Source of the DNA: Opitutus sp. GAS368
Lineage (GTDB): Bacteria; Verrucomicrobiota; Verrucomicrobiia; Opitutales; Opitutaceae
Direction: 5' to 3'
NCBI RefSeq assembly: GCF_900104925.1
Contig: NZ_LT629735.1
Span: 1,334,291-1,398,290, forward strand
Length of the DNA stretch: 64,000 bases
The position numbers were made by a program, and so were the translations under genes. Under the pieces are notes generated by a model, which was not told the DNA's origin, ran no database searches, and was given only the letters and a program-made list of their open reading frames with translations. Positions 26,698 through 36,683 of this stretch are shown piece after piece (position 1 is the stretch's first letter; each line of letters begins with the position of its first letter).

Positions 26698-26770
26698 TTT
26701 TAACCACTCATGGTCACTCAGGCCTCACCAATCCGGATTAGTGATATATCAGTGTGGATTAGTGGTTAAA
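26698..26770. repeat. Inverted repeat, TTTAACCACT family
   Basis: TTTAACCACT at the left and AGTGGTTAAA at the right close an imperfect palindrome centred on AATCCGGATT, with CACT/AGTG pairs between. It fills the gap between the TPR-like gene and purU. Confidence 0.75.
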
Positions 26771-26781
26771 GCCTCCGGGCC

Positions 26782-27636
26782 TTAATCAAAAACCACGGTC
26801 TTGTTGCCGTAGACCAGCACCCGGTTGTCCAGATGCCAGCGCAGGGCCTGAGCCAGCACAAGTTTCTCCAAATCACGCCCTTTGCGCACCAGGTCCTCCA
26901 CGCTGTGCCGGTGGGTCACGCGCACGACGTCCTGCTGGATGATGGGACCGTCATCGAGCACGGCGGTGACGTAGTGCGCCGTGGCGCCGATGAGCTTCAC
27001 CCCGCGCTCGTGGGCCTGGTGGTAGGGTTTGCCCCCCGCAAACGCCGGCAGGAACGAGTGGTGAATGTTGATGACCGGCTGGCCGGCTTTTTTCAGGAAA
27101 TCCTCCGACAGTACCTGCATGTAGCGGGCGAGCACCACGAACTCCGTGCCGGTCGCGCGCAGGATATCCAACTGTTGCGCCTCGGCCGCCGCCTTGGTCG
27201 CCAAGGTCACCGGCACGTGGTGGAACGCCAGCCCATAGTGCCGCGCCACGTCCCCCAGGTCCGGGTGGTTGGAAATCACGCACGCAAAATCCCCGGCAAA
27301 CTCCCCTGCTTTCCAGCGGAGCGCGAGGTCGTGGAAACAGTGGTCCTCCTTCGAGACGAAGATCACGCCCTTGGCGCGGTGGGGCGACACCGCCACGCGC
27401 GCCGCCATGCCGAGCGTCGCGGCAAAGGTGTGAAGGTCGGCGGCCTCCTGTGCCGCGTCGGCGCCGGCGGGGACCCACTCGATGCGCTGGAAAAATTCGC
27501 CTGCTTCCATGTCGCGGTGCTGGTCGGCGTGCAGGATGTTCCCGTGCCGCGCAAAGATCCAACCGGCGGTCTTCGCCACGATGCCCGGCTGGTCGGGGCC
27601 GTGCAGCAGGGCGACAAGCGTGGCAGGCGGCTTCAT
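26782..27636 (-). CDS. purU: Formyltetrahydrofolate deformylase
   Basis: Hydrolyses 10-formyltetrahydrofolate to formate and tetrahydrofolate, balancing one-carbon units. 284 residues: an N-terminal ACT domain (LLHGPDQPGIVAKTAGWIFA) and a formyltransferase domain with the Asn-His-Asp set in NIHHSFLPAFAGGKPYHQA and GATAHYVTAVLDDGPIIQQD. It is downstream of carB on the same strand, 156 bases after it, and no shared promoter evidence is visible. Confidence 0.96.
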   Translation of the reverse strand: MKPPATLVALLHGPDQPGIVAKTAGWIFARHGNILHADQHRDMEAGEFFQRIEWVPAGADAAQEAADLHTFAATLGMAARVAVSPHRAKGVIFVSKEDHCFHDLALRWKAGEFAGDFACVISNHPDLGDVARHYGLAFHHVPVTLATKAAAEAQQLDILRATGTEFVVLARYMQVLSEDFLKKAGQPVINIHHSFLPAFAGGKPYHQAHERGVKLIGATAHYVTAVLDDGPIIQQDVVRVTHRHSVEDLVRKGRDLEKLVLAQALRWHLDNRVLVYGNKTVVFD

Positions 27637-27792
27637 GAGCAGGAACTAACCACGGGTTGCCCGATGGGCACGGGCAAAGTGTGTCATCACGGCGAAACAT
27701 CGCCGGGTTTTTGAGCGGGTGCCGGTTTTCCTATTGAGGTCTGTCGCCGATATGGAACCCGGCGACCACCAGCCCGCCCCTTGCCCCCTCCG

Positions 27793-31029
<3,237 letters not shown>

Positions 31030-31172
31030 GCGCGTAGATTTCAACGAGGTTTGAGTCGCCCCTAGGGTGGCGCAAGCGGGAATTGAGCAAATCCGACGGC
31101 GTTCCGGTGACATAAACGCCGGGCCGGCGCTGAACGATGCAACCATCTGATGCCTTGCCGGCACGGAGAACC

Positions 31173-31266
31173 GAGGACAGAAGACGGAGGATAGAGAACC
31201 GGAGACCGAAGACCGCTCCAGCCACCCCTTTCCAGATCTGTCCTCCGTCTTCTTTCCTCTGTCCTC
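31173..31266. repeat. Inverted repeat, GAGGACAGAAGACGGAGGA family
   Basis: GAGGACAGAAGACGGAGGA at 31173 faces TCCTCCGTCTTC...CTCTGTCCTC ending at 31266, with a 6-base insertion in the right arm. It lies between the carB promoter region and the lyase-like gene, whose ATG follows seven bases later. Confidence 0.75.
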
Positions 31267-31273
31267 CGATCAA

Positions 31274-32437
31274 ATGCCCCTCGATTTCAACCTCCAGGCC
31301 TTCGAACGCCCCCGCATTGTCCAGGTCGCCGAGGCGGCCCTGGCCAGCGAACCGCGCAGCATCACCACGGCCGTCAACCCCCGCAGCGCCGGCGGCCCGC
31401 ACGACTTTTCCTCCGAGGGCGACTACTGGTGGCCCGACCCGGCCAATCCCGCCGGTCCCTACCTCCAGCGCGACGGGCTGACCAATCCCGACAACTTCGT
31501 CGCCCACCGCCAGCTGCTGCTCGGCTTTGCCCGGGACTTCGGCGCGCTGGCGGCGGCCTGGCGCGTCAGCGGCGACGAACGCTTCGCCGCCGCCGCCGTG
31601 CGCCATGCGCACAAGTGGTTTGTCGACCCGGCCACGCGGATGAACCCCAGCCTGCTCTACTCGCAGGCCATCAAGGGTCGCAGCACCGGCCGCAGCATCG
31701 GGGTGATCGACACCCTGCACCTCGCCGAGGTGGCGCTCGGGGTCGAGGCCCTGCGCGGCTCGAAGGCGCTGACCCCGGCCGAGGACGCCGCGCTCACCGG
31801 CTGGTTCCGCGACTACCTGCACTGGCTGCGCACGCATCCCTACGGCGTCGAGGAGAGCAACGCGAAGAACAACCACGGCACCTGCGCCTGGCTGCAGATC
31901 GCCTGTTTCGCCCGGCTCACCGGCGACCAGGCCGCGCTGGCCGAGAGCCGGGCGCGCCTGAAGGGAGTCCTGCTCCCGGGCCAGCTCGCCGCCGACGGCA
32001 GTTTCCCCGAGGAGCTGCGCCGCACCAAGCCCTACGGCTATTCCATTTTCAACCTCGACGTGATGACGGCGCTTGCCGTCGTGTGCTCCACGCCCGGCGA
32101 CAACCTGATGACGTGGTCACTGCCCGACGGCCGCAACCTGGCGCAAGGCGTGACCTGGCTCGCGCCGTTTCTCGCCGACAAGAATCTCTGGCTGAAAACC
32201 GTCCACCGGGCCGCGCCCGGGCCCGATGGCGCCGCCAAGCCGACGAACGAACTCGTGAAACCCGACGTGATGTATTGGGACAACTGGCCGGTGCGGCAGC
32301 CCAGCCTGATTTTCGGCGCGCTCGCCACCGGCCGGCGCGACTGGCTGGAACTCTGGCAAAAGCTCGACCCGGACCCGACGGTCGGGGAAATCCGCCGGAA
32401 CTTTCCGATCCGCAATCCCGTGTTGTGGGTGCGGTGA
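31274..32437 (+). CDS. Alginate lyase-family (PL5/PL38-like) protein
   Basis: A 387-residue alpha-helical protein resembling the alginate_lyase family: the segment DYWWPDPANPAGPYLQRDGL, the active-site motif ESNAKNNHGTCAWLQ with its Asn-His pair, and the late motif YGYSIFNLDVMTAL. These enzymes cleave uronic acid polymers by beta-elimination. No signal peptide is seen, since the frame begins MPLDFNLQAFERPRIV, so it would act in the cytoplasm on short oligosaccharides unless the start lies elsewhere. It stands alone between carB and a divergently arranged regulator gene. Confidence 0.8.
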   Translation: MPLDFNLQAFERPRIVQVAEAALASEPRSITTAVNPRSAGGPHDFSSEGDYWWPDPANPAGPYLQRDGLTNPDNFVAHRQLLLGFARDFGALAAAWRVSGDERFAAAAVRHAHKWFVDPATRMNPSLLYSQAIKGRSTGRSIGVIDTLHLAEVALGVEALRGSKALTPAEDAALTGWFRDYLHWLRTHPYGVEESNAKNNHGTCAWLQIACFARLTGDQAALAESRARLKGVLLPGQLAADGSFPEELRRTKPYGYSIFNLDVMTALAVVCSTPGDNLMTWSLPDGRNLAQGVTWLAPFLADKNLWLKTVHRAAPGPDGAAKPTNELVKPDVMYWDNWPVRQPSLIFGALATGRRDWLELWQKLDPDPTVGEIRRNFPIRNPVLWVR

Positions 32438-32449
32438 GCCGCGCCGGCC

Positions 32450-33706
32450 TCAACCGAAGCGGCTGACGTCAATCCCGAGCGCCCTGGCCGCGCGGGCCTT
32501 GTCCCCCCGGCAAGCCTGCAGGGCGCGGGCGAGATAGTCCTTTTCCTGGGCGGCGAGGTAGTCGGCCAGGGGCGGCCAGTCCTTCAATTCGCGGAGAGAG
32601 ACCGGCAGCTGGGCCGCGGTGATGACCCGCGTCTCGGTGGAGGCGACCAGCCGCGAAACGACCTGGGTAAACTCGAACAAATTGCCCGGCCAGAAATAGG
32701 CGCGGAACGCCGCCAGCGCGTCCTCCGCAAACTCCACCATCTTGGCATCAAACTGCGGGTTCGTGACTTTCGCGGCCGCCTCCTTGAGCAGGACCGGGAT
32801 ATCCTCGGGACGTTCGCGCAGCGGCGGCAGGTGCACCGGCAGCGCGGCGACCCGGTAGAACAGTTCCTCGTTGAACCCGCCCTCCTCCGCCAGCTTCTCC
32901 AGGTCCTCCTCGCTGGAACACACGAGGCGGAAAGTATGGGCGTTGTTGCGGAGCACGGAAATCATCTCCACCTGCGCATCCTTGTGCAGGCTTTGCAGGT
33001 GCTGCAGAAAAAGCGTGCCGCCCTGGGCCTCCTGCACCCAGGCGCCGCCCGCGCCATTCTGCCCGAGCAGGCCGGCCCGCAGCGTCTCCAGGGAGCTCTG
33101 CCGGCAATCGATCGTGATGAAGGGGCTGCCCGCGGGCGAGCCGGCGGCATGCAGCAGTTCCGCGGCCACCAGGTGGCCGCTGCCGATTTCGCCCGAGATG
33201 AGGACGGGGGTGCGCGCCGTGGCGAGCTTCTTGAGCTGGGCGATGAGCCGCTTGATCTTCGCGCTGGGCCCCGGGAGCCGGGCCTCGAAATCCCCGGCCT
33301 GGACCGCCGGAGCGGTGCCCAAGGTCTCGCGTTCGAGGACGGAGCGGCGGAACTCCAGGCCGCGCTTTAGCGCCTGCATGAGCTCATCGACCTTGAAGGG
33401 TTTTTGCAGGTAGTCGAACGCACCGAACTTCAAGGCCTGGATCGCGCTCTCGGTGCTGGCGTAGGCCGTCATAATGATGACCACCACGGTGGGATCATAG
33501 GCCTTGAGCTGCTTGAGCAGCGTGATGCCGTCCATCGGCTTCATGTCGATGTCGGCGAGCACGAGGTCGTATTTCTCCGCCTTGTAGCGGGCCAGCCCTT
33601 TCTCCCCGTCGGTCGCGAACGCGGTCTTGTAACCGGTCGGCTGGATCACAGCCTCGAGCATCTCGTGGATCGAGATGAGGTCATCGACAATGAGGAGGGA
33701 AGGCAT
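32450..33706 (-). CDS. NtrC-like response regulator with a degenerate AAA+ domain
   Basis: 418 residues: a receiver domain (DLVLADIDM, Asp52 the probable phosphorylation site; conserved Lys in YLQKPFK), a sigma-54-activator-type AAA+ domain and a Fis-like end. The ATPase is probably dead. The Walker A region at 172-178 reads GEIGSGH where the Lys should be, Walker B at 229-237 is GGTLFLQHL without its acidic pair, and the GAFTGA sigma-54 loop is missing. FNEELFYRVAALPVHLPPLR and RERPEDIP are retained. The protein ends in the first half of the recognition helix (AARALGIDVSRFG). It lies 68 bases after the GspF/PilC gene and may control surface filament genes without sigma-54. Confidence 0.88.
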   Translation of the reverse strand: MPSLLIVDDLISIHEMLEAVIQPTGYKTAFATDGEKGLARYKAEKYDLVLADIDMKPMDGITLLKQLKAYDPTVVVIIMTAYASTESAIQALKFGAFDYLQKPFKVDELMQALKRGLEFRRSVLERETLGTAPAVQAGDFEARLPGPSAKIKRLIAQLKKLATARTPVLISGEIGSGHLVAAELLHAAGSPAGSPFITIDCRQSSLETLRAGLLGQNGAGGAWVQEAQGGTLFLQHLQSLHKDAQVEMISVLRNNAHTFRLVCSSEEDLEKLAEEGGFNEELFYRVAALPVHLPPLRERPEDIPVLLKEAAAKVTNPQFDAKMVEFAEDALAAFRAYFWPGNLFEFTQVVSRLVASTETRVITAAQLPVSLRELKDWPPLADYLAAQEKDYLARALQACRGDKARAARALGIDVSRFG

Positions 33707-33774
33707 GGGAAATAGGCGGGCAAGTTGCCCGCGTCACCGCGGGCCGGCAAGGAGCTTTCAGCGCCGGGCGGAGG

Positions 33775-34932
33775 TTACTGCAGGCCGCCGGCCACCGCAC
33801 CGAGTTGGAAGATCGGCAGGAACATGGCCATGACGATGCCGCCGACCACCACGCCGAGGAACACGATGAGCAAGGGCTCGATCAGGGAGGTGAGCGCGCC
33901 CACGGTGGCATCGATCTCGGTATCGTAGAAGTCCGCGATCTTGTTCATCATGCCGTCCACGTTGCCGGTGGTTTCACCGGCCTTGACCATGTGCTTCATC
34001 ATGGGCGGGAAGAAGGGATTGACCGCCATGATGTCGGAGACCTGGCCGCCCTGGCTGACGTGCTTGGCGATCTCGGCGCAGGCGTCCTCGACCTGGCACT
34101 TGCCGCTGGCGGACGAGACGATTTCCAGCGTGCGCAGGATGGGCACGCCCGAACGCATGAGCGTGGCGTAGGTGCGGCAGAATCGGGAGAGGGCGATCTT
34201 GTGCACGAGGTTGCCGAAGATGGGCGCCTTCACGAGGAAGTTGTCCTTCTGGCGGCGGCCGTTGGGGGTCGCGATGTATTTGCTGCCGAAGAAATAGATG
34301 CCATAAGCGGCCAAGACGAGCGTCCACCCGCCAAGATGTGGCGGCATCGCCTTCATGAAATCGCTCAGGTCGATGAGCATCTGCGTGGGCTTGGGCAGCT
34401 TGGCGCCGAAGTCCGCGAACATCGCCGCGAACACCGGGATGACGAAGATCAGCAGCACGTTGACCAGCGCGATCGCCAGGCCGATGACCGCGACCGGATA
34501 GGTCATGGCGGACTTGACCTTCTTGGTCAGCTTGACCGTGGACTCGAAGTAGCCGGCCACCTTGCCGAGAATCTCGGCGAGGCCGCCGGACGCTTCACCG
34601 GCCTCGACCATGGAGATGAAGAGATTGGGGAAGGATTTGGGAAACTTCTTCACCGAGGCGGAGAACGACGTGCCGGTCGAGATGTCGTTGCGCACATCGC
34701 GGATGACGATGCGGAAAATCTGGTCCTCCGTCTGGTCCTGCAGGGCCTCCAGGCAGGACACGAGTGGCAGACCGGCTTGCAGCAGGGAAGCGAGCTGGCT
34801 GGTAAAAATGGAGAGCTCGGCGAGGCCGAGTCCGTAAGTCTTGGCCTTCTTCTCGAGGGATTTCTGTTTGGCCAGTGCTTGGGCCGCCCTGACGCTGGAT
34901 TGCTGAGATTTTGCCGCCGCTGGAGTCGCCAT
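33775..34932 (-). CDS. Type II secretion/type IV pilus inner-membrane protein (GspF/PilC)
   Basis: 385 residues with the two repeated T2SSF domains: FTSQLASLLQAGLPLVSCLE and FCRTYATLMRSGVPILRTLE open the halves, each with GxxxS..MVxxGExxG-type segments (FISMVEAGEASGGLAEIL, MKHMVKAGETTGNVDGMM), and three membrane helices. It is the platform protein of a pilus or type II secretion assembly. The ATPase and other assembly genes are not adjacent; a pilin-like gene lies at 48982. Confidence 0.95.
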   Translation of the reverse strand: MATPAAAKSQQSSVRAAQALAKQKSLEKKAKTYGLGLAELSIFTSQLASLLQAGLPLVSCLEALQDQTEDQIFRIVIRDVRNDISTGTSFSASVKKFPKSFPNLFISMVEAGEASGGLAEILGKVAGYFESTVKLTKKVKSAMTYPVAVIGLAIALVNVLLIFVIPVFAAMFADFGAKLPKPTQMLIDLSDFMKAMPPHLGGWTLVLAAYGIYFFGSKYIATPNGRRQKDNFLVKAPIFGNLVHKIALSRFCRTYATLMRSGVPILRTLEIVSSASGKCQVEDACAEIAKHVSQGGQVSDIMAVNPFFPPMMKHMVKAGETTGNVDGMMNKIADFYDTEIDATVGALTSLIEPLLIVFLGVVVGGIVMAMFLPIFQLGAVAGGLQ

Positions 34933-35061
34933 AGTGTGCGCAAGCTAGGCCTATTCGCTCAACGGCGGCAATCCCTTTCCACCCAATCCCCCGGGGCCTG
35001 AAGAGAAACGAACAAAAGCTTGAAGGCCGGGGGGCCGGGGGCACTCTTTCCCAGCGAAAAT

Positions 35062-35135
<74 letters not shown>

Positions 35136-35315
35136 GCCTTCGCCGAGCGAAGCGATGGCGAAGGCTGTCCTCCGAAGCCTTGGCGGAGGAGGACATTTCA
35201 CTTGCGATTGGAGTGTGGTGGCTACGGCTGGCAGGCCAGCTCAGACGATCCTTTGTCCTGTCCGCCATAGCTTCATGGAGCGACAGCGGAGGCTTTGGCG
35301 CAGGAGGGTGTCGGG
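35136..35315. repeat. Cluster of hairpin repeats downstream of tRNA-Gly
   Basis: Successive hairpins are GCCTTCGCC/GGCGAAGGC at 35136-35165, GTCCTCCG/CGGAGGAGGAC at 35167-35193 and TCCGCC...GGCGGA-like arms around ATAGCTTCATGGAGCGACA at about 35261-35293. Such units are typical of dispersed REP-like families. No gene is seen up to 35351. Confidence 0.7.
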
Positions 35316-35351
35316 CCGGCGGTTTTTACCAAAATTTTCCAGCCAACATTC

Positions 35352-36251
35352 TCAGAGGAAAAAATAATCCTCTTCCATGCCCAGGAAGCGGCGGCTGGGT
35401 GGAACGTAGAGCACCCGCCAGACATCCGCATACCGGCTCCAAGGACCGGGGATCAGTCCGTCAAAAACCAAACGCGGCTCCGCGGCCTTGCCAGTCGGGA
35501 TGGCATGCAGCCTTTGCAGGAAAAGCTCGTGCCCCTGATCGGTCGCAAAAAACAGGCTGCGCCGCTCAATGGGATGGGCGTCCGACGGCAGCTGACCGTG
35601 GAGCTGCCCGCCGTGATTGCGCGCGAAGATCTCCACCACGCTCGCATGCCGCTCCATTTCCCCGGCGGCCTTGCGGCAGGCGGTGACGTAGTCCGCCGCC
35701 GCGGCGTGCCCATAGGAGACGAAGCCGGCCTTGGTCCGCCGAAACAGGATCACCGTCACCCCTGGCGCCCGTGAGTGGATCGTGGCGGCCGATACGTCCG
35801 GCCAGTAGCTCGGCGACTCGGTCGCCCGTAGGTGGCCTTCCCACCAATGCAGGATGTTGAAGCGCTCCGCGGCCTCCAATAGGGCGCCGCCGCGGGCCTG
35901 CCGCCGCCACAGGCCGGGAAAGGCGGACATGCCATTGGTCGATGAATCGACCTCAAATCCGTAGCCACCTTGGGCGCCATCCGCCTGGAGCTGCCAATGA
36001 GCCCAGCGCTCCATGGCCTCCGAGATGGCCATGAACCGGGCCACCATCGGCGAGGTCGATGCCCCGCTACCATTGGCGCCGCTGTAAAGCTGGCGCCCGG
36101 CTTGATTGGGGCCCAAGCCTTCTTTCAAATAGGCGTTGGCGAGAAACCGCCGCTCGCCCAGCACCTCGGTCTCGATGAATTCCAGCCGCTCGATCGGCCC
36201 CCCCGCGGACGCGAGGACGTTGCGGTAACGATACGCGGCGAGGCTAAACAT
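35352..36251 (-). CDS. YcaO-family enzyme next to a multi-core peptide gene
   Basis: 299 residues. Three YcaO segments are recognisable in order: GANGSGASTSPMVARFMAIS leading into SEAMERW (residues 58-83, the ATP/Mg region), ALLEAAERFNILHWWEG (123-139, matching the ALLEAIERD..WW block) and ACRKAAGEMERHASVVEIF (191-209). YcaO enzymes use ATP to activate peptide amides, forming azolines, thioamides or macroamidines in RiPPs. The PxPxP end typical of azoline-forming cyclodehydratases is absent; the protein ends GMEEDYFFL, and at 299 residues it is short. No E1-like partner, TfuA, dehydrogenase or transporter is adjacent. It begins 33 bases after the repeat peptide gene on the same strand. Confidence 0.86.
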   Translation of the reverse strand: MFSLAAYRYRNVLASAGGPIERLEFIETEVLGERRFLANAYLKEGLGPNQAGRQLYSGANGSGASTSPMVARFMAISEAMERWAHWQLQADGAQGGYGFEVDSSTNGMSAFPGLWRRQARGGALLEAAERFNILHWWEGHLRATESPSYWPDVSAATIHSRAPGVTVILFRRTKAGFVSYGHAAAADYVTACRKAAGEMERHASVVEIFARNHGGQLHGQLPSDAHPIERRSLFFATDQGHELFLQRLHAIPTGKAAEPRLVFDGLIPGPWSRYADVWRVLYVPPSRRFLGMEEDYFFL

Positions 36252-36284
36252 AAGCGCACCCGGCCGCCGGGCGCGCCGGATTCA

Positions 36285-36578
36285 TCACGAGCCCTGCGGC
36301 GTGAAATTGCACACCGTGTCGCAGAAGGCCACGGTCCGGAAATTGCATACGGTATCGCAGAAAGCTGCGGTCCGGAAATTGCACACGGTATCGCAGAAAG
36401 CTACGGTCTGGAAATTGCACACCGTGTCACAAAACGCGGCGGAGCGAATGTTCAAGACATTCTTGATGGCGCCGCCGTCGCGCTGCATGGGGTCGAGCTT
36501 CTCCGCGAGGGAGGTCAGGCCGACATTAAGGAGGAGGCTCGAGGCGAGCCCGTTAAAAGAATAGAGGAAGGAGGACAT
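36285..36578 (-). CDS. Multi-core RiPP precursor-like peptide with four FCDTVCNF units
   Basis: 97 residues. Residues 1-45 look like a leader (MSSFLYSFNGLASSLLLNVG, then LTSLAEKLDPMQRDGG with a Gly-Gly at 35-36). Residues 46-92 are four units with an exact 12-residue period, each holding AFCDTVCNF (Cys at 50/54, 62/66, 74/78, 86/90), linked by QTV, RTA and RTV; TPQGS ends the protein. Eight Cys plus Asp and Thr are natural substrates for YcaO chemistry, and a YcaO gene follows after 33 bases. The Ala codons before Phe vary (GCC, GCT, GCG) without changing the residue, which supports this strand rather than the opposite frame. No Shine-Dalgarno is evident. A metal-binding or structural repeat protein is the main alternative. 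Confidence 0.82.
   Translation of the reverse strand: MSSFLYSFNGLASSLLLNVGLTSLAEKLDPMQRDGGAIKNVLNIRSAAFCDTVCNFQTVAFCDTVCNFRTAAFCDTVCNFRTVAFCDTVCNFTPQGS
36303..36446 (-). repeat. Four tandem 36-bp repeats encoding the peptide cores
   Basis: Four directly adjacent 36-base units with about 80-95% mutual identity, in frame with the peptide gene. There are no spacers, so it is not a CRISPR array. Confidence 0.95.
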
Positions 36579-36683
36579 GGATGCATTCTGGCCGAGAACC
36601 CCGAAAAACCCGACCGATGAATTCGCCTGTATTGAGGGACCCTCAACCTGCTGCCACTCGCGACGTGCGACCTAAGTCAAGGT

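Noticed and set aside
36303-36446. CRISPR-like direct repeats with a 36-base period
   Set aside because: The units are adjacent without spacers, are not identical, and form one coding frame.
36301-36564. Plus-strand ORF of 87 codons with a repeated KLHTVSQKA unit over the same tandem repeats
   Set aside because: It is the antisense of the peptide gene. The Ala-codon variation is silent only on the minus strand, and the YcaO gene lies downstream on the minus strand.
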